Shown: piece by piece, positions 15,484-25,652 of the stretch
Position numbering within the stretch: the stretch's first letter is position 1
How the letters are laid out: every line of letters starts with the position of its first letter
From: Chryseobacterium sp. YIM B08800
Lineage (GTDB): Bacteria > Bacteroidota > Bacteroidia > Flavobacteriales > Weeksellaceae
Direction of reading: 5' to 3'
DNA length: 64,000 nt
Assembly (NCBI RefSeq): GCF_026163565.1
Contig: NZ_JAPDKN010000038.1
Coordinates: 1-64,000 of the forward strand
Notes under the pieces: generated by a model
Told to the model about the DNA's origin: nothing
The model's input: only the letters and a program-made list of their open reading frames with translations
The model's database searches: none
Translations under genes and position numbers: made by a program

Positions 15484-18480
15484 ATGGATAAAAAGGTACA
15501 ATCAATAAAGTGGTTATATTTAACTGTTTTCCTGCTTCCCGTACTTGGTATGGCTCAGGAAAAAGAAACCAAGATTGACGAGGTTGTCTTGGTAGGATAT
15601 ACTAAAGTTTCTAAAAAAGATGTTACTAACTCCGTATCTTCTGTAAAGGCTGAAGCAATCAAAGATATGCCTTCAACCAATGCTGCTGAAGCAATTCAGG
15701 GAAGAATGGCGGGAGTACAAGTTTCATTAAGTGAAGGCTCACCCGGAGCCGATGTAGACATTGTCATCAGAGGAGGTAATTCTATTACAGGAAGTAATGC
15801 TCCCCTTTACATCGTAGATGGAGTTCAAATGGATAATGCACTATCTATTTTATCTCCAAAAGAAATTGAATCTATTGAAGTTTTAAAAGACGCATCTTCT
15901 ACCAATATCTATGGAGCCAGAGGAGCCAACGGTGTTGTTATGATTACCACAAAAGGAGGTCGTAAAAGAGCAAAAACATCAATTAATTATAATGGATTTT
16001 TAGGAGTAAGGAAAATTCAAAATACGATCGATGTATTAGATCCATATCAATATGTTCTTTATCAATATGAAGTATATAATAAAGGTGGAGTTCAGACGGA
16101 TATTGATGCTTTCAAGGCAAGATATGGAACTTACGACCAGCTAAGCAAATACAAAGACGTACAAAAAAGAGACTGGCAAGACGAAGTTTTTGGAAGAGAA
16201 GCATTTAACTTCACTCATAACCTTGCTGTTACCGGAGGATCTGACAATTCATCTTTTGCATTATCTTTAAATAATGTAGAGGAAGATGGGATCATGATCG
16301 GGTCTGGTTTTAAAAGAAGCATGATCAATTTCAAATATGATTATGATATTTCGAAGAAATTAAACTTTACTTTAAACACTAGATACAGCAGACAAACCAT
16401 TTTCGGAGCAGGAACTTCATCTACAGGTTCACAAAGTACCAACCGATTAAGGAATGCGGTAAGATATCAACCATTTGAAGGAGGTTCTACGGTAAACGTA
16501 GATGATTTTGATCCTTTATTTGCGAATGAAACCAATCTTGTAAATCCTATTCTTTTAGCAAACAATGAGATTAAAGAAAATGGAAGAAATGATCTATTGC
16601 TCAATGGAACGTTGGAATACAAAATAAGTAAAGATTTTACTTTCAGAAGTGTGATTGGATATTTACAGAGAGATGAATATATTAATCAGTTTTCGGGAGC
16701 CATAACTTCTGTGGCAAGACAGAATAATGATCAACCTGTAGTTGTTTTAAACAAATCTCAAACGAGAAGAATTACCAATACTAATACTTTAAATTATAGA
16801 AAGACATTTGGAAGTCATAAATTAGATTTATTAGTAGGACAGGAAATTGTAAAAACAGATGGAGAATCATTAGGAATGACTATCAAATGGTTTCCAAAAT
16901 CTATAAGTGCTGAAGAAGCATTTGCTAACATTCAGTCGGCTTCTCCTCCAGGAGGATTAGTACAAGATGCTCCTAAAGCAGGAAGAAATCCTGACCGATT
17001 GGCATCATTTTTTGGTAGAGCCAACTATATCTTCAAAAACAAATACATCTTTACTGCTTCCATGAGAGCCGATGGATCAAGTGTTTTTGGAGCTGGAAAC
17101 CAATGGGGATATTTCCCTGCAGCTTCTGCCGCTTGGAAAATTACTGAAGAAAATTTCTTAAAAGAGAGCCAAACAATCAGCGAATTAAAACTTCGTGCGG
17201 GATACGGTCTTTCTGGAAATAACAGAATCGGATCTTTCTTATACGATACTTTCTTTTTAACATCATCTGATTATGGATATGCTTTTGGAACCAATGTAAC
17301 ACCTGGTGCTACAACAGGAAACATCTTAGCAAACAAAAATGTTACTTGGGAAAAATCTGCTTCTAAAAATCTAGGTTTAGATTTTGGCCTATTTAAAGGA
17401 AGAGTATATGGTACTTTAGATGTTTATCAAACGGATACCAAAGACTTATTACTTTTAGCTCAAATTCCTAAAGACAGAGGTTACGAATATCAATATCAAA
17501 ACTCTGGAAGTACAACGAATAAAGGTATTGAATTCTCTATCGGAACTAGTATCATCAACAAGGAAAACTTCACTTGGAAAATGGATGCAAATATCTCTTC
17601 TAACAGAAACACCATTAAAAGTTTAGGGAATAATGCTTCACCAAGCTCTTTTTCTTATCTGTACCCTTCAGGTTGGCAAAACAGTTTGAATGACTTCTTA
17701 GTACAGGTTGGTAAGCCAGTAGGTACTTTTTGGGGATATCAAACAGCGGGAAGATATGAAGTAAGTGATTTCGATTATAATCCAGCAACGCAGGTTTATA
17801 CATTGAAAGCGGGTATTCCAAGTTCTGCAGCTGCTGCAAACGGAGCAAAACTAGTACAACCTGGAGATCTTAAACTTCAAGATCTAAACGGTGACGGTAT
17901 TATTGATAATAAAGATATGACCGATCTAGGAAATGCTCAACCTAAATTCTATGGTGGTTTTAGCCAGAATTTCCGTTATAAAAACTGGGATATGAGCTTA
18001 ATGTTCAACTTCTCTGTTGGAAATAAAGTGTATAATGCTAACAAAATAGAATATTCAACACAATATTTATACAAAGACAATAACATGTTAGCTGAAGTGG
18101 CTGACAGATGGAGATGGTTCGATGATGCAGGTGTAAAAGTAAATGACCCAACAGCTTTAGCTGCATTAAATGCTAATACAACAGGATGGACTCCACCTGC
18201 AGGTGCTTATTTCTTACATTCGTATGCTATTGAAGACGGATCTTTCCTAAGACTAAACAATGTAACTTTAGGGTATTCTCTTGGAAAAGATTTCGTTAAA
18301 CAATTAGGACTTTCAAACTTCAGACTGTATTTCACAATGAATAATGTCTTTACCATTACTGGTTATTCAGGATATGATCCAGAAGCTAATACCAGAAGAA
18401 ACCCTTTAACACCTGGTGTAGATTATGCAGCTTACCCAAGAAGCAGATTTATCTTATCAGGAGTTGACATCACTTTTTAA
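15484..18480 (+). CDS. susC: SusC/RagA-family TonB-linked outer-membrane transporter
   Basis: A 998-residue TonB-dependent barrel that imports oligogalacturonides together with the SusD lipoprotein. The signal peptide (LYLTVFLLPVLGMAQ) is followed almost at once by a TonB box-like IDEVVLVGYTKV and the plug (SSVKAEAIKDMPSTNAAEAI, IVIRGGNSI, NAPLYIVDGVQM, IESIEVLKDASSTNIYGARG). The barrel ends in VDITF with the terminal Phe. The usual N-terminal carboxypeptidase-regulatory-like domain of about 80 residues is absent, which is less common in SusC proteins. Only 10 bp separate it from susD. A LacI-type operator and a leader hairpin lie upstream. Confidence 0.96.
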   Translation: MDKKVQSIKWLYLTVFLLPVLGMAQEKETKIDEVVLVGYTKVSKKDVTNSVSSVKAEAIKDMPSTNAAEAIQGRMAGVQVSLSEGSPGADVDIVIRGGNSITGSNAPLYIVDGVQMDNALSILSPKEIESIEVLKDASSTNIYGARGANGVVMITTKGGRKRAKTSINYNGFLGVRKIQNTIDVLDPYQYVLYQYEVYNKGGVQTDIDAFKARYGTYDQLSKYKDVQKRDWQDEVFGREAFNFTHNLAVTGGSDNSSFALSLNNVEEDGIMIGSGFKRSMINFKYDYDISKKLNFTLNTRYSRQTIFGAGTSSTGSQSTNRLRNAVRYQPFEGGSTVNVDDFDPLFANETNLVNPILLANNEIKENGRNDLLLNGTLEYKISKDFTFRSVIGYLQRDEYINQFSGAITSVARQNNDQPVVVLNKSQTRRITNTNTLNYRKTFGSHKLDLLVGQEIVKTDGESLGMTIKWFPKSISAEEAFANIQSASPPGGLVQDAPKAGRNPDRLASFFGRANYIFKNKYIFTASMRADGSSVFGAGNQWGYFPAASAAWKITEENFLKESQTISELKLRAGYGLSGNNRIGSFLYDTFFLTSSDYGYAFGTNVTPGATTGNILANKNVTWEKSASKNLGLDFGLFKGRVYGTLDVYQTDTKDLLLLAQIPKDRGYEYQYQNSGSTTNKGIEFSIGTSIINKENFTWKMDANISSNRNTIKSLGNNASPSSFSYLYPSGWQNSLNDFLVQVGKPVGTFWGYQTAGRYEVSDFDYNPATQVYTLKAGIPSSAAAANGAKLVQPGDLKLQDLNGDGIIDNKDMTDLGNAQPKFYGGFSQNFRYKNWDMSLMFNFSVGNKVYNANKIEYSTQYLYKDNNMLAEVADRWRWFDDAGVKVNDPTALAALNANTTGWTPPAGAYFLHSYAIEDGSFLRLNNVTLGYSLGKDFVKQLGLSNFRLYFTMNNVFTITGYSGYDPEANTRRNPLTPGVDYAAYPRSRFILSGVDITF

Positions 18481-18490
18481 ACCTAATATT

Positions 18491-20314
18491 ATGAAGAAGA
18501 ATAAATTTTTAACAATACTATTTGCCATTGCAGGAGTAATATCTTTAAACTCTTGTGATGATTATCTGGATGTAGAAAGCTTATCTAATACAGCCGAAAA
18601 ACAACAATTTGACTCTGCTCCAGATACTTTTTCCGCTTTGGTAGGTGTTTATAACGCTACTATGGGTGACAATACTTATGGTCAGAGAATGAACTTAATC
18701 CTTACTCAATCAGGTGACGATTTAAGAACTTCAGGTGATTATAATGCCAATGACAGAAGAGGAATTAGCTGCTTTGGTGCAATTCCTACAAATACTGAGC
18801 TATTAAGACCTTTCTTAGATACTTATGCCGGAATTGAAAGAGCCAACCTTGTCATTAAAAACATCCCGCTTTCACCAGTGATGCAAACTGGCTCAGCAGC
18901 AGATAAGACATTAATGAACAGATATTTAGGTGAAGCTTTAACGCTTAGAGCTAATTTCTATTATGATCTTATTAAAAACTGGGGCGATGTGCCTTTCCAA
19001 GATGTACCTTCTGCTGATCTTCCAGATTTGTATCTTGCAAAAACAGACAGAGATGTTATTTATGATAAGATTCTTGAAGATTTGCTTAGAGCAGAGACTC
19101 TTGTACCTTGGAGATCTGAAGGAGGAACTACTGCACAAAGAATTTCAAAAGGTGCGGTAAAAGGGTTAAGAGCCAGAATTGCATTAGCAAGAGCTGGATA
19201 TTCTTTAAGAAGAAATCCTCAACAAATGATGCAGGGTTCTAATCCTCAAAAATATTATCAGATTGCTTATGATGAGTGTAAAGATATTATCAATTCTGGT
19301 CAGCATCAACTTAATCCTAGCTATGAAGGATTATTCAGATCACTGCATACCAATTCTCAGGATGTAACAAATGAGGTAATATATGCAATTGGAGCTTTTG
19401 GAGGAAACTCAAGAACCGACAGTAAAATTGGTTACTATAATGGTTTAAGACATGATGATACAGATTGGAAATCTTCAGGTGGTATCAATGCAATTCCTGT
19501 TTATTTTTATGAATTTACAAAATACGATTTAAGAAGAGATGTTAACATCGCAATCTTTAGAGTAAGTACATCAAAGCAGGAAGAGCTTCAGACATCTATC
19601 AACTGGAATGACGGTAAATTCAGAAAATCTTGGACCTCAATTACAGGAACTTCTCAAAACTTAGGAATCGACTGGCCAATGCTAAGATATTCAGACATCT
19701 TATTAATGTTCGCAGAAGCTGATAACGAATTACACGGTGGTCCATCTGCCGATGCAATCAATGCAGTGATGGCAGTTAGACAAAGAGCTTATGCAGGTAA
19801 TTTGGGTCAGGTAGGAACCATTCCAACTGGTAAAGCAGCTTTCTTCGATTATATCGTAAAAGAAAGACAGCTTGAATTTGGTGGTGAAGGATTAAGAAAA
19901 TATGATCTTATCCGTTGGAATTTATTAGAAACTAAAATTAATGAAACAAGAGCTAAACTTACCCAGTTTATGAATGGTACCGGAGCTTATGCAAACGTTC
20001 CTGAATATATTTTCTATAAAAAACCGACCTATGTGCCAACAAAAACGGCTCAGCAAAATGTATCGGATATTGATTTTTATACAACAACCGGAGTGGCAAA
20101 AGCTGATGTTTTCTACAGCCCAAATCAGTCTGTGGCTACACCATCTGGTTATACAAAAGTAAACTGGAGATTAGCAATGACTCAGCCGTACATCAGTGGA
20201 GATCCTATCAAGAGTTATGCATATTATTTCCAGCCTAACAGGAAAGAGCTATTACCATTAGCATTAGACGTTGTAAACTCTAATTATAATCTTACCCAGG
20301 ATTATGGTTATTAG
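18491..20314 (+). CDS. susD: SusD/RagB-family surface glycan-binding lipoprotein
   Basis: A 607-residue outer-membrane lipoprotein. The lipoprotein signal peptide is MKKNKFLTILFAIAGVISLN with lipobox Cys at residue 22, then CDDYLDVESLSN. SusD hallmarks follow: LGEALTLRANFYYDLIKNWG (TPR-like helices), WPMLRYSDILLMFAEADNEL and VKERQLEFGGEGLRKYDLIR. The frame extends upstream to 18425 inside susC, but ATG 18491 gives the signal peptide and is surely the start. It forms the lid over SusC and binds pectin fragments. A terminator closes the pair downstream. Confidence 0.96.
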   Translation: MKKNKFLTILFAIAGVISLNSCDDYLDVESLSNTAEKQQFDSAPDTFSALVGVYNATMGDNTYGQRMNLILTQSGDDLRTSGDYNANDRRGISCFGAIPTNTELLRPFLDTYAGIERANLVIKNIPLSPVMQTGSAADKTLMNRYLGEALTLRANFYYDLIKNWGDVPFQDVPSADLPDLYLAKTDRDVIYDKILEDLLRAETLVPWRSEGGTTAQRISKGAVKGLRARIALARAGYSLRRNPQQMMQGSNPQKYYQIAYDECKDIINSGQHQLNPSYEGLFRSLHTNSQDVTNEVIYAIGAFGGNSRTDSKIGYYNGLRHDDTDWKSSGGINAIPVYFYEFTKYDLRRDVNIAIFRVSTSKQEELQTSINWNDGKFRKSWTSITGTSQNLGIDWPMLRYSDILLMFAEADNELHGGPSADAINAVMAVRQRAYAGNLGQVGTIPTGKAAFFDYIVKERQLEFGGEGLRKYDLIRWNLLETKINETRAKLTQFMNGTGAYANVPEYIFYKKPTYVPTKTAQQNVSDIDFYTTTGVAKADVFYSPNQSVATPSGYTKVNWRLAMTQPYISGDPIKSYAYYFQPNRKELLPLALDVVNSNYNLTQDYGY

Positions 20315-20346
20315 TAAAAATATACATTCATATTAATTAATTTTCA

Positions 20347-20390
20347 GTACAGACTTCCTCCTTTTTCGGGAGAAGGTCTGTACTTTTCTT
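20347..20390 (+). terminator. Rho-independent terminator after susD
   Basis: GTACAGAC-n-TCC pairs with GGGAGAAGGTCTGTAC, followed by TTTTCTT. Enzyme genes downstream could be read by leakage or from their own promoters; in PULs such partial terminators set a high SusCD to enzyme ratio. Confidence 0.7.
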
Positions 20391-20468
20391 CAAAGAAAAA
20401 TTCAGAAAAGATTTTTAAAAGTTGAAATTTCAGCCCATCAACTGACAACTAAAAACGATCAACAACTT

Positions 20469-21491
20469 ATGCAGTTTTCAGGTTTAAAAAATAGTACGTT
20501 CTTCTTTATTTTTTCAGTAGTCATAATTAGTCTTCTTTCTTTCAAAGCTAATGATGAAAAAACCATCATCGTTTCGAAAGACGGAAAAGGAAATTTCACG
20601 ACTATTCAACAGGCAATTGATGCCGTTGAGGAAGGAACATCGGTAAGAACAAAAATTATAATAAAATCCGGAACTTACAGAGAAAAAATTACTGTATCTG
20701 CTACAAAAAGCCCAATAATTTTAATCGGTGAAAAAGCAGATAACACGATTTTAGTTTACGGCGATTATGCTTCAAAGCAAAATGCAGAAGGCAAAAATAT
20801 AGGAACTACAGGTTCATCTACTCTATTTATTTTTTCAGATAATTTTTCAGCAAAAAATATCACCTTTCAAAATGATGCAGGGCCAGTTGGGCAAGCCGTT
20901 GCTGTTCTCACCACAGGAGACAAAATTGCTTTTGAAAACTGCCGATTCTTAGGATTTCAGGATACTTTATACACCAAAGGAACTCAGGATAACCCGGATA
21001 AGAGCAAAACATCCCGAAACTATTTTAAAAACTGCTACATCGAAGGAACTACAGACTATATTTTCGGAGCCGGCACTGCCGTTTTTGAAAACTGTACGAT
21101 TTATTCTAAAAAAAATGCATCTTACGTTACCGCAGCCTCTACTCCGGAAGGTGCTGAGTTTGGTTACGTATTTATTAACTGTAATTTAACAGGTGATGCA
21201 TCTGCAAATTCTGTATATTTGGGAAGACCTTGGAGGCCGTTTGCAAAAACTGTTTACATCAATTGTGCAATCGATTCCACAATAAAAAAAGAAGGTTGGC
21301 ATAACTGGTCTAAACCTGATGCAGAGAAGACCACTTTCTATGGAGAATATAATTCAAAAGGTGTCGGTTCAGATGTTTCAAAAAGAGTTTCCTGGTCTCA
21401 TCAGCTAACGAAAAATGAAGCTAAAGAATATTCAGCAAAAAACATTCTGAAAGGAAAAGACGACTGGAACTTTACAAAAAGTTTTAAATAA
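20469..21491 (+). CDS. Pectin methylesterase, CE8
   Basis: A 340-residue exported enzyme removing methyl esters from homogalacturonan, which opens the polymer to pectate lyases and polygalacturonase. The signal peptide is in residues 1-26. The CE8 beta-helix shows GTYREKI, the catalytic GFQDTLY (Asp165 acid/base), EGTTDYIFG (Asp196 nucleophile) and YLGRPWRPFAKT (Arg253, Trp255). All catalytic residues are intact. The first enzyme gene after SusCD; a second CE8 lies at 30465, and the two differ enough to suggest different specificity or location. Confidence 0.95.
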   Translation: MQFSGLKNSTFFFIFSVVIISLLSFKANDEKTIIVSKDGKGNFTTIQQAIDAVEEGTSVRTKIIIKSGTYREKITVSATKSPIILIGEKADNTILVYGDYASKQNAEGKNIGTTGSSTLFIFSDNFSAKNITFQNDAGPVGQAVAVLTTGDKIAFENCRFLGFQDTLYTKGTQDNPDKSKTSRNYFKNCYIEGTTDYIFGAGTAVFENCTIYSKKNASYVTAASTPEGAEFGYVFINCNLTGDASANSVYLGRPWRPFAKTVYINCAIDSTIKKEGWHNWSKPDAEKTTFYGEYNSKGVGSDVSKRVSWSHQLTKNEAKEYSAKNILKGKDDWNFTKSFK

Positions 21492-21592
21492 ATTATTTTT
21501 TCCAAGAAAAATTAAAAATTCTTTTTTTGAAGCTGTAATTAATCCCATCTGGATTTGCTGTTAATAGAAAAAAATAAATGTAAAAAAACGAA

Positions 21593-21605
21593 GCTCCGTA
21601 GGAGC
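21593..21605. repeat. GCTCCGTAGGAGC palindrome
   Basis: A 13-base perfect palindrome around a central T. The related words GCTCCTACGGAGC occur twice at 43973-44039, showing a small dispersed family. Confidence 0.5.
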
Positions 21606-21663
21606 GACCTGTTAATTTATCATATTTTAAAAATTCAATAAAATAAAATTTTAATTATTTTAA

Positions 21664-23082
21664 ATGAAATTAAGTCTAAAACATAAAATCTTTACCTCTA
21701 GCATTTTTACAATGCTTATGTTGTCGGTTTCGGCTCAAGATAAAACCTTGAGTTTCCCTGGTGCAGAAGGTTTCGGAAGATACACAACAGGTGGCAGAGG
21801 CGGAAAAGTTTTATTCGTAACAAAATTGACAGACGACAGCTCAGAAGGAACTTTAAGATATGCTTTAGAACAAAAAGGAGCAAGATATATTGTTTTCAAA
21901 ACAGCAGGAACGATCTACTTGGAATCTCCATTAAAAATAAAAGAAGGCAACGTCACCATTGCAGGGCAAACCACTCCAGGCGACGGAATTACCATTGCCA
22001 ACTACGAAACTTTTGTTGCGGCAGATAACGTAATTATTCGTTTTCTACGTTTCAGAATGGGAGATCAGAAAAAATTTGAAGGCGATGCATTAGGAGCAAG
22101 ATTCATGAAAGATTTAATCGTCGATCATTGTTCCATGAGCTGGTCTACCGATGAGACGGTTTCTATTTATGTGAACGAAAATACTACGCTTCAATGGTGT
22201 GTAATTTCAGAAAGTTTAAGAAACTCAGCCCATCAAAAAGGTGCTCACGGATACGGAGGAATTGCAGGTGGAAAATTCGCTTCTTTTCATCATAATTTGT
22301 ATGCTCATCACGACAGTAGAAATCCAAGATTGGGAGAATATGCCGGAAGTAAATTTGCCTTGACCGATTTAACTGATTTTAGAAATAACGTCATTTACAA
22401 TTGGGGACACAACAATGTCTACGGCGGTGAAGGAATGAATGTGAATATGGTTAACAATTACTATAAACCAGGTCCCGCATCGATGAACAAAAAAAGAATC
22501 GTTGCCATTGATAAAAACGAAAAACCAGAAACTGAAGTTTATAACATTTGGGGGAAATATTACATCAACGGAAATGTTTCTGAAGGAAATCCTGATGTAA
22601 CCGCAGACAACTGGAATTTAGGAGTTTTTAATCAAATGAAACCTTCTTACAATTTGACAGATGCTGATAAAAATTCAATAAAAATCAACCAACCACACGA
22701 TATTCAGAATAATATAAAAACAGATTCTCCGAAAGAAGCCTATGAGAAGGTTTTAAAAATAGGAGGAGCAAGTCTTATGAGAGATGCGGTAGATCTACGC
22801 ATTTTAAAAGAGGTAAAAAATGGTACTTTCACGTACTACGGTTCGCTTGGAAGTAAAAACGGGATCATCGATTCACAAAATGATGTGGGAGGATTTCCAG
22901 ATTTAAAACCAGGAAAAGCGCTACTCGATTCAGACAACGACGGAATGCCCGATGAATGGGAAACAAAGCACAATCTCAATCCTAAAAAAGCCAATGCAAA
23001 CGGAAGAGATTTAGATAAAAATTATGATAATATTGAGGTCTACATGAATGACCTTGTGAAAAAAATAACCGAAAAACAGTAG
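21664..23082 (+). CDS. Pectate lyase, PL1 family
   Basis: A 472-residue exported lyase that cuts homogalacturonan by calcium-dependent beta-elimination. Signal peptide at 1-24; mature part starts LSFPGAEGFGRYTTGGRGGK, the typical N-terminus of Bacteroidota PL1 enzymes. Then VTIAGQTTPGDGI, VDHCSMSWSTDE (about residues 154-164) and HHNLYAHHDSRNPRLG (210-224) with the Arg expected at the active site. The tail near residue 420-445 (LDSDNDGMPDEWETKHNLNP) is a calcium-binding, thrombospondin-type-3-like loop. Length is usual. Followed by DUF4861 after 48 bp. Confidence 0.92.
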   Translation: MKLSLKHKIFTSSIFTMLMLSVSAQDKTLSFPGAEGFGRYTTGGRGGKVLFVTKLTDDSSEGTLRYALEQKGARYIVFKTAGTIYLESPLKIKEGNVTIAGQTTPGDGITIANYETFVAADNVIIRFLRFRMGDQKKFEGDALGARFMKDLIVDHCSMSWSTDETVSIYVNENTTLQWCVISESLRNSAHQKGAHGYGGIAGGKFASFHHNLYAHHDSRNPRLGEYAGSKFALTDLTDFRNNVIYNWGHNNVYGGEGMNVNMVNNYYKPGPASMNKKRIVAIDKNEKPETEVYNIWGKYYINGNVSEGNPDVTADNWNLGVFNQMKPSYNLTDADKNSIKINQPHDIQNNIKTDSPKEAYEKVLKIGGASLMRDAVDLRILKEVKNGTFTYYGSLGSKNGIIDSQNDVGGFPDLKPGKALLDSDNDGMPDEWETKHNLNPKKANANGRDLDKNYDNIEVYMNDLVKKITEKQ

Positions 23083-23130
23083 AAAGTCACTGAACTTTTT
23101 AAATAAATGGTTATCTAAAACGAAAGTATT

Positions 23131-24135
23131 ATGTCAATAAAATTAAATATATTCAAAATCATATTAACTGGAGCAGTTTTTGCGACCAATATGTCATTTG
23201 CTCAGCAAAATGTAATTGAAAAAATACGCAAAAATCCTAAAAAACCATTTTCATATGCTGAATTATCTGTAAAAGAAGGCGGAAAATGGCAGGGAAACGA
23301 ATACATTGGCGGAACTTTTAAAAATGTTAATGAATTAACTCTTCCTGCAGAGCATACCGACCATTCTTATTACATCAGATACGAAGGAATTGGTTTAGAA
23401 AACAACCAACTCGGTTACAGATTATACTTAGACTGGAGAAATGCCACTGATATTTTTGGTAAAAAAGTAAATACTTTAGTGTTACCAGAAGTCGGTCAGG
23501 ACGGTTTTGAAACGTATCACCACGACGCAGCTTGGGGACAAGACATTTTGAAATCAGGCCGTACCATCGGAATCGGGTCTTACGGAAGATATGATGAGCA
23601 AAATGATTTTGTTGAAACTTTTAAGATCGTAAAAAATACAACTGCAAAAGTTTTTAATGAAAACGATAAATCTTTTGCAACCATCGATTACAAAGGTTGG
23701 AAAACCTGGGGAAAAGCCGTTGACCTTCAATCGAAACTGACTATTTTCAACAAAGACCGTTTTGTGAAAGTTGATTTAAGTTTAGACCAAACACTTTCAG
23801 GTTTATGTACTGGAATTGTTGCATTTAAAGACATCCCGATGAAACAGGGAATCAGCAAAAACAAAAAATGGGGCTACATCGCTACTTACGGAACGCAGAC
23901 TTTAGCCAAAAAAGAAGATAATCTTGGGATGGTTGTGTTCTACCCTATCGAAAGTTTTGATAAATATGTGAAAGCAAAATCTACACATATCATCGTTTTC
24001 AAGAAGACAAAAAATATTTCATATTACTTTATGGGAGCCTGGTCGCAAGAGCCGAATGGTTTAAAGACTGAAGAAGAATTCTATAAAGATTTAGATAAAA
24101 AATTAGAAATTTTAGATAATAACAATCAACTTTAA
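23131..24135 (+). CDS. DUF4861 family secreted protein (first of two)
   Basis: A 334-residue exported protein with a signal peptide (MSIKLNIFKIILTGAVFATN, cleavage near residue 25). It shows the DUF4861 pattern: HSYYIRYEGIGLENNQLGYR, LYLDWRNATDIFGKK, YHHDAAWGQDILKSGRTIGI and SYYFMGAWSQE at the end. The family is found in pectin and uronate PULs, but I know of no proven reaction. The gene sits between a PL1 lyase and a GH105 hydrolase (6 bp away), so it probably acts in the periplasm on unsaturated oligouronides, as enzyme or binding protein. A longer paralogue closes the locus at 40121. Confidence 0.85.
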   Translation: MSIKLNIFKIILTGAVFATNMSFAQQNVIEKIRKNPKKPFSYAELSVKEGGKWQGNEYIGGTFKNVNELTLPAEHTDHSYYIRYEGIGLENNQLGYRLYLDWRNATDIFGKKVNTLVLPEVGQDGFETYHHDAAWGQDILKSGRTIGIGSYGRYDEQNDFVETFKIVKNTTAKVFNENDKSFATIDYKGWKTWGKAVDLQSKLTIFNKDRFVKVDLSLDQTLSGLCTGIVAFKDIPMKQGISKNKKWGYIATYGTQTLAKKEDNLGMVVFYPIESFDKYVKAKSTHIIVFKKTKNISYYFMGAWSQEPNGLKTEEEFYKDLDKKLEILDNNNQL

Positions 24136-24141
24136 AATCGA

Positions 24142-25407
24142 ATGACAATGAGTTTTATTAATCAAAAATTAAAAATATATGCAGTTGCAGTTTTAGGATC
24201 GGGAATGTTCTTAGCTTGCGCTCAAACAAAAACAACAGTTGCTTCAAAAGCCTCAAAAGAAACTTCACAGTCAGGAAAAGTAGTTCCTACTAATCTGAAA
24301 TGGTCAGAAAGAATGATGCTTTCAGAAATGCAGAGATTTCCTGAAGCATGGATGCTTGATTTCAGCAAAAGCCCAAAGTGGACGTATCCTTCAGCAATTG
24401 TTTTAGATGGAGCCGAGCAACTTTATATTAAAACAGGTAAAAAAGAATACTACGATTACATCAGTGATTTTGGTGCAAAACTAATCAAAGAAGACGGTAC
24501 AATTCTTACCTACGATATCGAAAAATACAATATCGATATGTTGAATAGCGGAAACGTATTGCTTTATCTTTATGAAAAAGAGAAAAAAGAAAAATACCTG
24601 AAAGCACTGCAAACACTTCGTTTACAAATTGACGGACAGCCAAGAACGAATGAAGGTTCTTTTTGGCATAAAAAAATATATCCTTACCAAGTTTGGTTAG
24701 ATGGATTATATATGGGAATGCCTTTCTACACGCATTATACAAAAGATTTCACCAAAGGAGCAGATGCTGCAAAAGCGTATGATGATATTGTTTTCCAGTT
24801 TGATTCTGTTCAGAAAAATCTTTTAGATAAAAAGACAGGATTGCTGTATCATGCTTGGGATGAAAGCAAAAAAGAAGCTTGGGCAAACAAAGAAACCGGG
24901 CTCTCGCCAAATTTCTGGGGAAGAGCAATGGGTTGGTACGGAATGGCAATGGTAGACGTTTTGGATTATTTACCTGAAAACCATCCTGGAAGAGCAAGAA
25001 TTATTTCTTACATAAAATCTTACTCTGACGCTGTTATTAAATATCAGGATAAAAAATCTGGTCTTTGGTATCAGGTTTTAGATAAGCCATTAGCAAATGG
25101 TAATTATGAAGAAGCAACGGCTTCAGCGATGTTTGTCTACACAATGATTAAATCGGTGAACAAAGGTTATCTCCCAAAATCATACAAAGCGGCGGCTAAA
25201 AAAGGCTATGACGGAATCATCAAAAACCTGATTACAGTTGATGGAAACGGTGTTGTAAATTTAAATAAATGCTGTGCGGTTGCCGGTTTAGGAGGAAAAC
25301 CTTACAGAGACGGTTCTTATGAATATTATGTGAATGAAGAAATTCGTTCCAACGACGGAAAAGGAACAGGCCCTTTCATTTTGGCAAGTCTTGAGTTTGA
25401 AAAATAA
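24142..25407 (+). CDS. Unsaturated rhamnogalacturonyl/galacturonyl hydrolase, GH105
   Basis: A 421-residue lipoprotein or exported enzyme (lipobox Cys near residue 26 in GMFLACAQ) of the YteR/YesR family. GH105 enzymes hydrate the double bond left by lyases and release 4-deoxy uronate from oligomer ends. Motifs: GSFWHKKIYPYQVWLDGLYM with the catalytic Asp187, FWGRAMGWYGMAMVDVLDYL, and KCCAVAGLGG near the C-terminus. ATG codons at 24142 and 24148 are both possible. The product feeds KdgF and KduI. Downstream lies an R2/R1 repeat block, which probably marks the end of this transcription segment. Confidence 0.92.
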   Translation: MTMSFINQKLKIYAVAVLGSGMFLACAQTKTTVASKASKETSQSGKVVPTNLKWSERMMLSEMQRFPEAWMLDFSKSPKWTYPSAIVLDGAEQLYIKTGKKEYYDYISDFGAKLIKEDGTILTYDIEKYNIDMLNSGNVLLYLYEKEKKEKYLKALQTLRLQIDGQPRTNEGSFWHKKIYPYQVWLDGLYMGMPFYTHYTKDFTKGADAAKAYDDIVFQFDSVQKNLLDKKTGLLYHAWDESKKEAWANKETGLSPNFWGRAMGWYGMAMVDVLDYLPENHPGRARIISYIKSYSDAVIKYQDKKSGLWYQVLDKPLANGNYEEATASAMFVYTMIKSVNKGYLPKSYKAAAKKGYDGIIKNLITVDGNGVVNLNKCCAVAGLGGKPYRDGSYEYYVNEEIRSNDGKGTGPFILASLEFEK

Positions 25408-25412
25408 TTTTT

Positions 25413-25541
25413 TGAACCATTAAGCAGATTTAAGAAGTTAAGATTATTAAGGCTAAAGTCATAGAATTTCATTAGGTACATTCCTTAAAGTGAAGCTCAA
25501 CTTAATTTATCTAAACTCCTTCATTAAATCTTAATAGTTAA
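25413..25541. repeat. Intergenic repeat R2 copy, adjoining R1 in reverse order
   Basis: GAACCATTAAGCAGATTTAA at the left and CATTAAATCTTAATAGTTAA at the right form the arms. The following R1 copy is in inverse orientation to those on the other side of susCD. Confidence 0.65.
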
Positions 25542-25544
25542 ATT

Positions 25545-25637
25545 AAAACATCAAGCCCTTGCTGAGTAAAACGCCTTTGCGATCGAAAAAATACACAGTA
25601 AGCCAATAAAAAATTCTTTGCGCTCCTTGCGTTAAAA
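25545..25637. repeat. Intergenic repeat R1 copy, reverse orientation
   Basis: AAAACATCAAG-n-AAAACGCCTTTGCG-n-TTCTTTGCGCTCCTTGCGTT is the reverse-complement block order of R1 (AACGCAAGG...CGCAAAGGCG...CTTGATG). Confidence 0.7.
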
Positions 25638-25652
25638 CAGAATCAAATTTTT

